Assembly (NCBI GenBank): GCA_019973155.2
Contig: BPQB01000026.1
Location: 191,001 to 255,000 of the forward strand
Length of the DNA: 64,000 nucleotides
Source of the DNA: Phanerochaete sordida
Lineage: Eukaryota; Basidiomycota; Agaricomycetes; Polyporales; Phanerochaetaceae
Direction: 5' to 3'
Part shown: positions 10,678 to 20,499 of the stretch, piece after piece
Layout of the letters: each line of letters starts with the position of its first letter
Numbering within the stretch: the stretch's first letter is position 1
Translations under genes and position numbers: made by a program
Notes under the pieces: generated by a model
What the model was told of the DNA's origin: nothing
Databases searched by the model: none
What the model saw: only the letters and a program-made list of their open reading frames with translations

Positions 10678-12657
10678 CGCACCTCGATGAGGCGAATGGA
10701 GTCCAATGGAATTGATTTGATGAGGGAGCATATGGTACTTGGCGCTTCCCCGCGTTATCCTGGTGGGCAGCCAACGGCTCATCGTTCCTGAGCTGCTTAT
10801 CCACCGGGACAAACGCGATCGAGGATCGGCCTCCAGCAAAAATTGTCCCGGCTCCTCCAGCGATGTCCGTTCCACGCGACCGCCCCGACGCAGCTGTTCC
10901 GGGGCCCATCTCGGGGCACGCGACGCCTGCTCGAGCAGCGGCTGCGACAGCTCTTCTTCGTTCGACATCGCCCTCTGCAGCGTGCGGGCTCGCCGCCGTG
11001 CCGCGCGTGCGGGTGAACGTTGGACGGCGGGGCGGGTCAAGGATATACGCGCACCGGGTTCGTCGCTCCCGGCGTGTTACAAATGCGGGCACCGGAGCGG
11101 CCGCCCTGCACCGCGGGATTGCGTTATATCGCGTCGGCGAGCAAAATAAATCTGCACCGCCGCCGCCGTCGTCGTCGTCGTGCGAGGGAAAAACGGCTCT
11201 CACTCAAGCGCGCGTCGCTCGAAACTGCGGGCGTTTGCCCGATATGGCAGCCGCAGCGAGCGCTATCGGATTGATGCGCCGCCGCGGGGCCGACGCCACC
11301 CGCTCGGTCGCTGGCCGCCGGGTCACACGACCGCAAGCGATGCCTCCGCCAGCGCCATCCTTCACGCGCACGCTGTGCTCGTCGTCGTCCGCAGCGGGTA
11401 GCCCATACGTGGCAGCTCCATCGCCTTATGCGGGCGGCGGCGTCGAGGGCTCTCCGCAGTTTCCGGCCACCTTCTAGCGTTATCTCGTGCTCACTCGCCA
11501 CACCGATGGATCCTTCCGAGGGCAGCCTCGCATCTGTCGCCAAGACGCCCCGCGCCAAGGTTCAGTCAACTCTAAATGCCGGATAGCAGGTGAAGATTGG
11601 TGAAGACCACAACGTCCTCTCCGAGACGAGCAGCACGCAGCCACCTCGTCGGACATGCACTGAGAATACCTCGCCAGCACTGGGAGCCCACCGCCTCGCG
11701 AACGCACTGCCGTGTTGTGCCCGCCCGGTGTGCTCCCACATCCGACAGCGCACGGATGCACGGTGATGCAAAGCACGACGTCAAGGGAACAGGGGGCCGC
11801 AAGACACGGACGGTCCTGTGGGAACTCGTGCACGCAGGGGACGCGGGCCCGCCCTTGGCGTGCATGCGGCCAGCATGTGAACATGTCACGCCATGCCCCC
11901 CAGCGCGGCCGTGTCGCGGCTGCGTCGCGGCGGATCGCAGCAGCACGCCAGCCGCCGTCCAGCAGGGGCCCGATGGCGCAGCGACCGCATGGGCCACACA
12001 CTAGTGGGAGGTGCAGCACGCGGGTGCTATTGCGCGCGCGCGCCCCGCGCTGGCGTCAGCGCGGCTTATTTTCGCGCTGCGCGTGCGCATGCTGTGCCGC
12101 CGTGCGGGGGCGCGGACGGCCCTGTGGCGCAATGGGCGATCGCGATCGTGCGTAGACGGGCCACGCGGGCTGCCCAGGCGCGGCGGCGTGCCCCGTCGCG
12201 GCGGGGGCGACGAGAGTCGAGGCTGGGGCGCCGTGGCGAAGCGTACGCAACAGTTGCGCAAGTTGGCATCTGCGCACGACGCTTATCGTCTGCGCAGAGA
12301 TGTGCATGATCCCGCAGGATGAGCACAGCGCACGAGCATTGCAGAATGCAGAACGACTCCTCGTCGGTGTGGCCTGCCGATCCCTCCCGAGACAGGCCGC
12401 GTCAAGCGGGCGCCGCTATCGCCACGAGCACTCCTCCGAGGCCCCGTTGCGCCATCGCCACGCCCAGGCACACGGATAAAATTCATAAAGGCCGAGGCGC
12501 GCTGGAGCGGAAGCTCTCGCACGGTGCCGTTATCGCTGCAGAGAGCTGGCCCGGATATCGAGGAGTCGAGAGCCCGAATGTCCGAGGACAGTCTATGACT
12601 GGGCTTTGTGCGTGGCGCGTGGCGCATGATATCCGGAAACGACACAAGGTATCTCAA
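10678..12657. other. Gene-free GC-rich intergenic stretch
   Basis: Two kilobases with no exon chain I can defend. The part at about 11.9-12.3 kb is so GC-rich that open frames of 100 codons or more appear on both strands by chance. A short GCC/GTC trinucleotide run lies near 11160-11180. The right end leads into the tRNA gene. Confidence 0.5.
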
Positions 12658-12746
12658 CCCCTGATAGCTCAGTTGGAAGAGCGCAAGACTGTAATTGGAT
12701 ATTCTCTGGCATCTTGATGTCGCCTGTTCGAACCAGGCTCAGGGGA
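12658..12746 (+). tRNA. tRNA-Tyr (anticodon GUA) with a 16-base intron
   Basis: Full cloverleaf. The acceptor stem pairs CCCCTGA (12658-12664) with TCAGGGG (12739-12745), discriminator A at 12746. The D stem pairs GCTC with GAGC. The anticodon stem pairs CAAGA (12684-12688) with TCTTG (12712-12716). The loop reads CTGTAA plus A, anticodon GTA at 12691-12693. A canonical-position intron of 16 bases (12695-12710) follows the base 3' of the anticodon. The T arm GCCTG-TTCGAAC-CAGGC contains the B box; the A box is around 12665-12676. T runs at 12751 and 12759 can terminate Pol III. Eukaryotic tRNA-Tyr genes normally carry such an intron. Confidence 0.97.
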
Positions 12747-12953
12747 TTCATTTTGTGTCTTTTTGCAAGCTACGTGAAGCCCACGGGACACCGGTCGGCG
12801 GTGACCGAAATTGAATACGCTTGTACGCACACTGTACGCAGGCCGGCCGAAGGAGATATGGATATGAGCATAAAGTACAACGAAAGTTCGGTAGGGCCGG
12901 TGTCCAGGCTAGCGACGACGACAGTGCGCCTCCACGGTGGGTTCGTTCTAAAT

Positions 12954-14841
12954 TTACCACCATCCGCTGTCGCCCTTCCCGGGAACCTTGAGCGCAAGCG
13001 GACCAGCGCGCTCCTCGCGGGCGACCCGCATCGAGCGGAGCTCGTCCATCTCGTACTCGGAGAGGTCGCCGCCGGGCTCCGCGAAGACGACGACGGGCCA
13101 CTTGGCGTGGTCGCTCGCGTGGCTGCGCGCACTGCGCGTGCCGGCGCGCGAGCGGCTCTGCGAGCGGTGGCGGCTGCTCGCGTGCGAGCGCGCGGCGGGC
13201 CCGCGCGACGGCGAGCGAACCGCGCCGCGCGAGCGTGCGGTGCGCAGCGAGAGCGTCACGGGCTGCGGCGTGATCACGATCTCGTCGTCGTGCCAGACCA
13301 AGCCGCGCACGTTCAGACACAGGCGGCTGCCCATGACACAGCTCATCGACACGGAGTAGTTCACCGCAGCCTCCGTCTTGATGACCTGCGGCGCGACGTC
13401 AGTGGAAGAGGGCGCGGGGAGCAGGGGCCGGGAGACGCACGTCGCCGCCGACGAAGATGATGGTGTTCGTGAGGTAGACGACGAACAGCCTGGCGGGCGG
13501 TCAGCGCAGGCCGCGGCGGAGACGCAAAGGGCACGCACACGAGGAAGTAGATGACCGAGTCGCGGATGAGCACGGCGATGATCTCGCGGCCCGAGTCGAG
13601 GAGGTTCGCCTTGCGCTTCCAGCCGGTGGCGGCCTTGAGGATGACGAGCCCGCAGAGGAGGCTCTCGCAGAGCATGACCGGGATCCAGAACGCGTAGAAG
13701 TACGTGATCTGCGCGAGGTTCAGCGGCACGCAGAACGAGAGGCTGAACAGCGTGAGCGTCGACACTGTGCGCGGGTGTCAGCGGCGCGTGAGTGCGGGAG
13801 GCGCGGGACGCACCCTCGATGCGCGCGAGCGCGAGGCCCATGATCACCGTCGACGTGACGAGCGTCGCGACGAAGACGGAGCCCATCAGGGCCATCACCT
13901 TTTTGTTGAGCCCGTACAGGGCGTACAGCCGGAGCTGCAGGATCACTGCAGGGCAGCAGGGTCGTCAGCGGCTGAAACGCGCGGGTGCACATGGTACATG
14001 CGGTGCTTACGTTCGCTGAGAGTGAACGCAATAATGCCGGAGACCCCTTGCCAACGGAACCACGAGACGCCTGCTGCTTGTCAGCGATGGCAGGCGGAAA
14101 TGGCGTCGTGGGACTCACATCTGCGGAAAGCACTGGGTACGCATGCAGAGAAGCTAGCAGAGGCACTTACAGCTGTGCACAAGTCAGCTAAATCGTTCTC
14201 CGGCCATCAAACACGTACTTGATTAGAGAGCTTGTTGCTGAAGAGTACTGCCGAATCGTTTGAGAATCAAGCTTCTCGGGGGCTCTGCACGTAATCGCAC
14301 CATAGTTGTTAAATCTGCGAAAGATTAGCCAGCGGTATAGAAGGCGGATAGAGACGACTCACATCACAGTAAAGAGTGTGTAGTATCGATTCTGAAACCT
14401 CAGTCAGCAACCGAGGATAAGAGGGGGCTAGAGTGGGATTCCACGTACGAGGAGGAAGAGTGTTTTTCCAACGGACCAGCCCGATTTCTGTCAAGGTCAA
14501 TGAGACCGGAACACCGTTTGCAGCGACTTGGACCCTACCCAGATTAATTCCACCTGAAGGTAAACGCCACATTTAGTCATGCCGCCGCGGGCGCAGAAGA
14601 AGGTTGCTAAGACACGCTAACCTCTTGATCTAGGGTGACCACTGCGACACCGTCAACGTCAGCACACCCCCAGTCGCTCTGCACGTACAGTGGTCATAGA
14701 CTATGATAACGCTGGATGCCACTGTCGTGTGACCGGTGAGCACGATGCGGAGCTGAGAAGCAAAGAACACGCACATTCAGAATACCGCGTTGTCAGTACC
14801 CCCTGGACTGTCTGAGCGAGAAACGCTGCTAGCGCTGACAT
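12954..14841 (-). CDS. DUF6533-type multi-pass membrane protein
   Basis: An Agaricomycete-specific membrane protein family of unknown function. Thirteen exons join in phase: 14841-14800, 14752-14689, 14641-14622 (20 bases), 14553-14539 (15), 14487-14449, 14391-14363 (29), 14314-14219, 14132-14119 (14), 14070-14011, 13945-13814, 13764-13539, about 13489-13447, and a last exon from about 13380. The spliced N-terminus reads 'IIVYDHLVTLDQEVELIW', then 'KSGWSVGKTLFLLNRYYTLF', the family hallmark. Later come 'CVSWFRWQGVSGIIAF', 'LRLYALYGLNKKVMALM', 'IRDSVIYFLVLFVVYLTN' and the C-terminal 'SCVMGSRLCLNVRGL'. The tail is Ser/Arg-rich and cytosolic. A receptor-like role is sometimes suggested for the family but is unproven. 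Exon 7/8 assignment is the weakest part. Confidence 0.85.
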
Positions 14842-15563
14842 GGACGTTCCAAAGCGAGCGGGCGAGCAGGGGTCATGCCAGAAGACTCGCTAGGCCAGGC
14901 CGCCGCATTTAAGCTTGCGGGCTGATGATCCCAGCAGGAGAGCCAGGGAGCGATGAGAGCGCATGTCCGAAGGCAATCTAGCTCGCGCGGCCTCGGTGAC
15001 GGCAGGCACCCCTTCGACAGGACGCTTCGACGTTCTGATTATGCCGCCGTGGGCGACGGCAGCCCCAAATGCGCCGAGAACGCGTATCCGTCGCCGCCAC
15101 ACCCCATTGTGGGAACGGGGGCCTCGCATGTTGGGGACGCGGTGATCGCACCGTGGCCGCCCGTCGTCGCAGGGGCACGGCCTACCGAGACCTTCTCAGA
15201 CTACCGGGAAAATGGCTGGTGCCAGCCGCGGCATAGTCGGGTGCTGTTGGAGGCTTGGAGCGTTCGTGCGGCGTCGACTGTGTGACAGGAAGTCATCGAT
15301 TTCGCGCGCTGAGCAGAGTGCTTCTCAGAGCCAAGTCGCAGGGAAATGAACGTTGCAACCGTAGCAATACACGCGGCCGCAACTCTTCAATACTACGGAG
15401 GAAGTAAGCATGAGATAGTAGCATAGACTCGAGAAAGACGTTACCAGTCGATATTGCGCAGCAAAGTATGTGGCCCCGGTGGGCGCAGCGCTACCCATTT
15501 CAGGTACATCGTGCGAGTCAGTGACAAAAACCAAAGGCACGCTCACGACGTCGACGGTAGAAC
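14842..15563. other. Intergenic region between the DUF6533-type gene and a doubtful ORF
   Basis: Upstream flank of the DUF6533-type gene. Only short frames on both strands, none with a recognisable domain. Confidence 0.4.
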
Positions 15564-16403
15564 TCAGCAGACTTCGAGGAGTAGTCGGACGTCCAGAATA
15601 TGGTTCGCGCTTCGAAAGCTGGGTGACAGAGCTTGGAAACGATTGACAGTCAATGCGAGCTGACAGTTCTCCAGCCACATGAGCCGTGTCGTGGGTCGTT
15701 TGGAGGTAGCGGAGAGTGGAGAATCCGCTTTCAAGCATTGGATCTGTCGGTATGAGCGCGCTGTTTGCGGTTGAAACTTGATACTGCTGCCCACAGTCTG
15801 TGCGTGCTCGCAGGTAGCTGACGGATTTCGTCTGAGAACTCTGACAGCAAAGTAGATATAGTGGTACTTTCTGGCAGGGTATATGTAAGTCGAAAGGTTG
15901 CATTCAGGCCCGAAGATGTCCTTACCATGATCTCTGAAGATATTGACTGTAGCATCGCGGTGACTTGTTCTTGGACCCCGGAGATATCGCGTCACGACCC
16001 GTCGGCAGCACTTACTAGAGCATCTCGAGTCTCGCAGACCGTACAACGCTGTCTGAGAATCGCAACACTGGCCCCTGCAGAATACGACAGCAAAGTGGAT
16101 GAGGTCGTGTGCAGCATGCGCAGCGGGCGGGAGCGCGGGGTTCAACCACGTGGGGGAACGGCTCTCCAGAGACCTTGTCAGAAGTCGCCACCTCCCGCTT
16201 GCTTGCTCTCCTCCACCCTGGTCACACATAGCAAGAGACGTAACAGCGACCGCTACCTCCACCGCCGCAGCTGCTTGGTCGTCCGCATGTTGAGACAGAT
16301 GTGCCGCAGAGCGCTGCTCATATGACGTGCTCTGGGAATATCGCGCAAAGCCGTCCCGTGTCATATGGTGCACCAGCTCACACAAACTCGAGACCTGCAG
16401 CAC
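15564..16403 (-). CDS. Doubtful hypothetical ORF, 279 codons
   Basis: An uninterrupted minus-strand frame of 279 codons in DNA of ordinary base composition, between two real genes. I recognise no domain. Against it: the frame contains several good donor and acceptor pairs (for example donors near 15998 and 15928), the composition is poor in the codons favoured by neighbouring genes, and its start lies only 57 bases from the ATG of the divergent methyltransferase. It may be a real single-exon gene, part of a spliced gene, or chance. Confidence 0.2.
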   Translation of the reverse strand: MLQVSSLCELVHHMTRDGFARYSQSTSYEQRSAAHLSQHADDQAAAAVEVAVAVTSLAMCDQGGGEQASGRWRLLTRSLESRSPTWLNPALPPAAHAAHDLIHFAVVFCRGQCCDSQTALYGLRDSRCSSKCCRRVVTRYLRGPRTSHRDATVNIFRDHGKDIFGPECNLSTYIYPARKYHYIYFAVRVLRRNPSATCEHAQTVGSSIKFQPQTARSYRQIQCLKADSPLSATSKRPTTRLMWLENCQLALTVNRFQALSPSFRSANHILDVRLLLEVC

Positions 16404-16459
16404 CCCTTATCTGAGGTCGACACAACGCTGCACTCCCTCTCCCCAGTGCCCCCATCGCG

Positions 16460-17563
16460 ATGGCCGAAATCACCAGAGAGGTCAAGCTCGACCCTGCCAT
16501 CATTCCTCCCCTCGACGAGTCCCTGCTGACTCTGAGCAACGACGAGACGGAGTTCTTGCACAAGGCTATCACGACGGATGACGAGGAGCTGAAGAGACGA
16601 ATAATAGAGGTCCAGAAGGAGTGCGTCGCTCGTGAATGATCCTAGGTGATGCCTGCTCACAGAGTGTAGCTCCTAGTAGGTGTCCACGAGACAGACGTAC
16701 TTCGCGTTCTTACGCCTCATCAGCCAAGAGCACGCCTACCCATGCATTCGCGGCTTCCACTTCGTGAACCTGTTCATGTCGGCGAACCCCGTCTACCCCG
16801 AAGTTCTCGCCGCAGGGAAGACGGGAAACACGGTCTTCCTCGATCTCGGGTGCTGCAGTACGTTTCAGCACTCTTCCCGGCCGTCGCACGCTGCCCTGAC
16901 ATCTACCATACAGTGGGCACCGACGTTCGCAAGCTCGTCGCGGACGGCTACCCTGCGGCACGTGTCCTCGGCTGCGACCTCCGCCAGGAGTTCCTCGACT
17001 ACGGCTACAAGCTGTACGGGGACAAGGACACCTGCGCCATCCACTTCTTCGCGTCCGACATATTTGCGGTCCCGTACCCTGCCACAGGCCTTGCCCCCAC
17101 CGCACCAGATAACCTCTCAGGCGTGACAGAACTTGGCCAGCTGTACAGGTCCGTCGACCACTTCTACACCGGCGCGCTCTTCCACCTGTTCGACGAAGCG
17201 ACGCAGTACGCGCTCGCGCTGCGCGTCGCCCAGCTCCTGACGAGGAAGCTGGGCACGGTAGTGTTTGGCAGGCATCAGGGGCTCGAGGAGGAGGGGTACA
17301 TCAACGACCACTTGGGAAGGTGCGCATACAGTCCTCCAGAAATGAGTCCGAGGCTCACCGCTTCGGGTGGCAGGAAGCGATATGGTCATTCGCCCAAGAG
17401 CTGGCCTCTGCTGTGGAAGAAGGTCTTCTCAGAGGTCGAGTCTCCTGAATTCGCGGAGAACAAGGTGGTCGTAGAGGCGAAGCTGTCTGAGGTCATCGCT
17501 GCAGACGTCTTCCGTGCCCGCGGACCGACGAACATGCTGTACTGGAGCGTGAAGATCGTCTGA
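16460..17563 (+). CDS. SAM-dependent methyltransferase-like protein, copy 1
   Basis: Four exons, 16460-16620, 16724-16857, 16914-17319 and 17374-17563, give 296 residues. A charged N-terminal helix leads to 'YPCIRGFHFVNLFM', then methyltransferase motif I in 'TVFLDLGCCMGTDVRKLV' and the acidic motif II loop 'RVLGCDLRQEFLDYG', 'VDHFYTGALFHLFDE' and 'GTVVFGRHQG'. The C-terminal 'RYGHSPKSWPLLW' is typical of this fungal family. Members are found in many basidiomycetes, some in secondary-metabolite clusters, but the substrate is unknown, and no cluster partner lies nearby. The first intron could hide a very small exon. The gene is followed after about 250 bases by a paralog with the same exon pattern. 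Confidence 0.85.
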
Positions 17564-17750
17564 GAGGGCTGTCAGAGGATTTATTGTGGCATCAGTGACA
17601 ACTTGATTGTAGAACGACCCGGAAGATGTAAGTATAGCGGCTTTGCAATATTGAATATAGGTCGTGTTATCTCAACGACGTGCCCACGCTACCAGTGGGA
17701 ATGCGATGCCGACCGGCCATCCACGGCACGCAGTGTGACTATTCTCTCAG

Positions 17751-17757
17751 TATAAAG
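17751..17757 (+). promoter_or_regulatory. TATA box of methyltransferase copy 2
   Basis: TATAAAG, 60 bases upstream of the ATG at 17811. Confidence 0.55.
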
Positions 17758-17810
17758 CAGGTGCGCTATGTTATCTCCGGTAGAGACTTTTCGTTCCCCT
17801 TCACCTGGGC

Positions 17811-18890
17811 ATGACTGAAATAACCACAGAGATAGATGCGGACCTTATCGGCGTACGTCCTCTGGACGAGTCCAAGCTGACTCTGACAGAAGAAGAGAGG
17901 GATTTCCTGCACAAGGCAGTCACGGCGGACGACGACGAGTTAAGACAGAAGATCACAGCGATCCAGAAGGAGTGAGCTAACTCTCGCGCTTGACATTCTG
18001 CGGACTATTCATTGTGTGCAGAGCCTAGTAGGTGCAGTCAAACCACGCATGCTCTGCGCCCTTACGCTTCCGCAGCGCAGCGTACGCCTACCCGTGCATC
18101 TACATGTTCCACTTCGTGCGCCTCTTCATGCGCGAGAACCCCATCTACCCCGCCGTCGTCGCCGCCGGCCAGTCGAAGCCCACAGTGTTTCTCGACCTCG
18201 GCTGCTGCAGTGCGTCTCGGACCCCTTTCACTGGAAACCATTCGCTGACCGGCGGGAGCTGCAGTGGGCACGGACGTGCGCAAGCTCGTCGCGGACGGCT
18301 ACCCCGCGGCGCGCGTGCTCGGCTGCGACCTGCGCGCCGAGTTCCCCGCGCTCGGGCACAAGCTCTTCGGCGACGCGGACAGCTGCGGCATCCATTTCTT
18401 CGCGGACGACATCTTCGCCGTGCCCGACGCGCTGCCCGCGCACGACGCGGCAGGCCCGCTCGACGTCGCGGCAGTGACAGATTTGAAGCAGCTTTACGGC
18501 CATGTTGACCACTTCTACGCAGGCGCACTCTTCCATCTGTTCGACGAGGCGACGCAGCATGCGCTCGCGTTGCGTGTAGCGCGGATTGTGAAGCATACGC
18601 CGGGAACGGTCGTGTTCGGGAGACACCAGGGACTTGAGCAGGCAGGGTACATTGAAGACGGGTGGTCCAGGTACGTGTGTCGTGCATTTTTATTCAGGCA
18701 AAAGCTGATTGATTGTGCCAGCCGGAAGCGCTACGGACACTCGCCCGCGAGCTGGCCACTGCTCTGGAAGTGCGTCTTCGCCGAGGTCGAGTCTCCCGAG
18801 TTTGCGGAGACGAGAGTCGTCGTGGCGGCGGAGACGCGTTCTGCGTCTCCAACGTCGGTCTGGCTCTTCTGGAGCGTGCAGATCATCTGA
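17811..18890 (+). CDS. SAM-dependent methyltransferase-like protein, copy 2
   Basis: Paralog of the gene just upstream. Exons 17811-17971, 18076-18209, 18265-18670 and 18722-18890 give 289 residues. The first three exons are exactly as long as in copy 1 (161, 134 and 406 bases) and all three introns sit at the same codon positions and phases, so this is a tandem duplicate. Motif I is 'TVFLDLGCCMGTDVRKLV'; the following block is 'RVLGCDLRAEFPALG', with 'VDHFYAGALFHLFDE' and 'GTVVFGRHQG' further on. The last exon ends 21 bases earlier than in copy 1 and the region after motif II is GC-richer, so the pair is not recent. Product and substrate are unknown. Confidence 0.85.
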
Positions 18891-19053
18891 AGGTGTTCTC
18901 GAATTGTATATCATAGTATTACAAGGGGCGAAATGTAAGGATACATGGAAGATGCAACTGTTGTACAAGTAGGAGCAAAGCAGAACATTACACAGAGCCA
19001 TCTGCCGGCAGAGCTCTGACCGCGTCCCTCCAGGAAAGATGAGCCCAAGCAGC

Positions 19054-19947
19054 TCAAAATGCATAGCCGATGCCCTCCTCCTCCGGGATCGGCGCAAACT
19101 TCCCGCACGGTAGCATCCCAAACACCTCCTCGCGCCCATGCACGCCCTCGTCACGATAGTGCACGACATACTGCGGCCCCGCAGCGCTCGCTCGCGCGAA
19201 CTTCGACCGGCGGCTCGTCTGCCGCTCCCAGAGCGCGCCGCGCTCGTCGAGGCTCTCCTCGCTCGTGCTCTCCAGCGACGCGCGCTCGCACGGCGTGCAC
19301 GTCGACGTCGGGCTCTCGACGAACACGCCGTCCTCGTCGTCCGAGTCCGTCGCGGGTGGGAAGACGAGGTGCACGGGCACGCCCTCGCCAAGCCGGCGCG
19401 CCAGCCGCCGCATCTTCTGCCGGCGCAAAGCTGCGTCACTCGCGATGCTGAATGCGGGCGCGTGCGGGGACCCGCCTGGCGACGTGTGTGGCGAGGATTG
19501 CGGCGAAGGTGTAGGCGACCGCTGCGAGTGGTACGCGGGAGGAGAGCCTGGGATGGCGGGGAGCCCCGGCTGTGCCGAGGAGAGCTTGCCGATGCGTAGG
19601 AGTGGGGGCGCGCGTTCGGGGAAGCGGGCGCGCCAGGCGCGTTCGGAGTGTCCAGAGTGTGTTGAGGACGCCGAGGACGAGGAGGCGGTCGACGCGGCGC
19701 TCTCTGAGCGCATAGACTCGAGGCTGGTGCTGCGCTTTGGCGGTGCTGCCGGGAGCGCTTTGTGGGCGTCAGCGGCGCGGAGGTGCGAAGGCAGACAGGG
19801 CGCACCGTCGGTGTCATCAAGGATATGCGGCGTGCTCCCCAGGATCTGCCCCAGCTTTTTGCTCGAGCGCAGCATTTGGGCGCGCTGCGCCTGGCTCAGT
19901 GTGTTGTATGTGGGCGGGGGACGTGGGTAGACGATTGCGGTGGCCAT
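19054..19947 (-). CDS. Hypothetical disordered basidiomycete protein
   Basis: Single exon, 297 residues, starting 'MATAIVYPRPPPTYNTL'. An ordered N-terminal block 'MLRSSKKLGQILGSTPHIL' resembles a short motif I recall from many uncharacterised Agaricomycete proteins. The middle is Ser/Pro-rich low complexity, with a basic patch 'RRQKMRRLARRLGEGVP', then 'HLVFPPATDSDDEDG' and an acidic/aromatic C-terminus. No catalytic domain or membrane helix. Coding is supported by the long intact frame with strong third-position GC and by the conserved-looking N-terminal block. Function unknown. Confidence 0.7.
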   Translation of the reverse strand: MATAIVYPRPPPTYNTLSQAQRAQMLRSSKKLGQILGSTPHILDDTDGAPCLPSHLRAADAHKALPAAPPKRSTSLESMRSESAASTASSSSASSTHSGHSERAWRARFPERAPPLLRIGKLSSAQPGLPAIPGSPPAYHSQRSPTPSPQSSPHTSPGGSPHAPAFSIASDAALRRQKMRRLARRLGEGVPVHLVFPPATDSDDEDGVFVESPTSTCTPCERASLESTSEESLDERGALWERQTSRRSKFARASAAGPQYVVHYRDEGVHGREEVFGMLPCGKFAPIPEEEGIGYAF

Positions 19948-20499
19948 GGCTGCGGGGATGGAGATGCTCGCTGGACGGCACAGCAGACCAGGACAATGTG
20001 GAGGCCACTAGGGCGGAGCGGGCGACGATGGTAGGTCCAAGCACACTCAGCAGCGGGTATACATACCGTACGAGACAATAGGCCGTCTGCGCTGCCAGAG
20101 ATAGCCCGCGCCAGACCTCTCAGCCCGAACTGCCAAATCCTCGCGGGACTCGCCCTGGCCATCGCGCCATCGGCGCATTGAACGTGCAGGGCATCAGAAG
20201 GGACAGCTCACGGACCTGCTTCGGCCTTTTGTCCTGCCGCCGCGAAGGCATGGTCAGGCGCGACGAGACAATAACGAGGGGGCAACAGGCGCCCGGCGGC
20301 GAAGCGCGATTTGCATTGGCTGCATTTGCCGGCGGGTGGGAAGCGGTGGTCATATAATTGGGTTTGGGCTACAGACTTCGAGGTACAGAGCGGGAGGATC
20401 TACGAAGGAATATAGACGATTAGCCTTGGCGACGTATGTTAGTCGTACACGCAATCAGTAGGAAGGTTGTAGCATACACCGGACCTGGCACCACAGACT
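19948..20499. other. Intergenic, 5' flank of the disordered-protein gene and 3' flank of UBA2
   Basis: No exon seen. Contains the promoter of the minus-strand gene to the left. Confidence 0.6.

Noticed and set aside
11155..11185. Trinucleotide run (GCC/GTC) as a possible repeat array
   Set aside because: Too short and irregular to call a microsatellite of note; no spacer structure, so not a CRISPR-like array.
11893..12326. Overlapping open frames of 80-147 codons on both strands
   Set aside because: The DNA is so GC-rich that stop codons are rare in every frame; the predicted proteins are Arg/Ala/Pro runs without motifs or splice logic.
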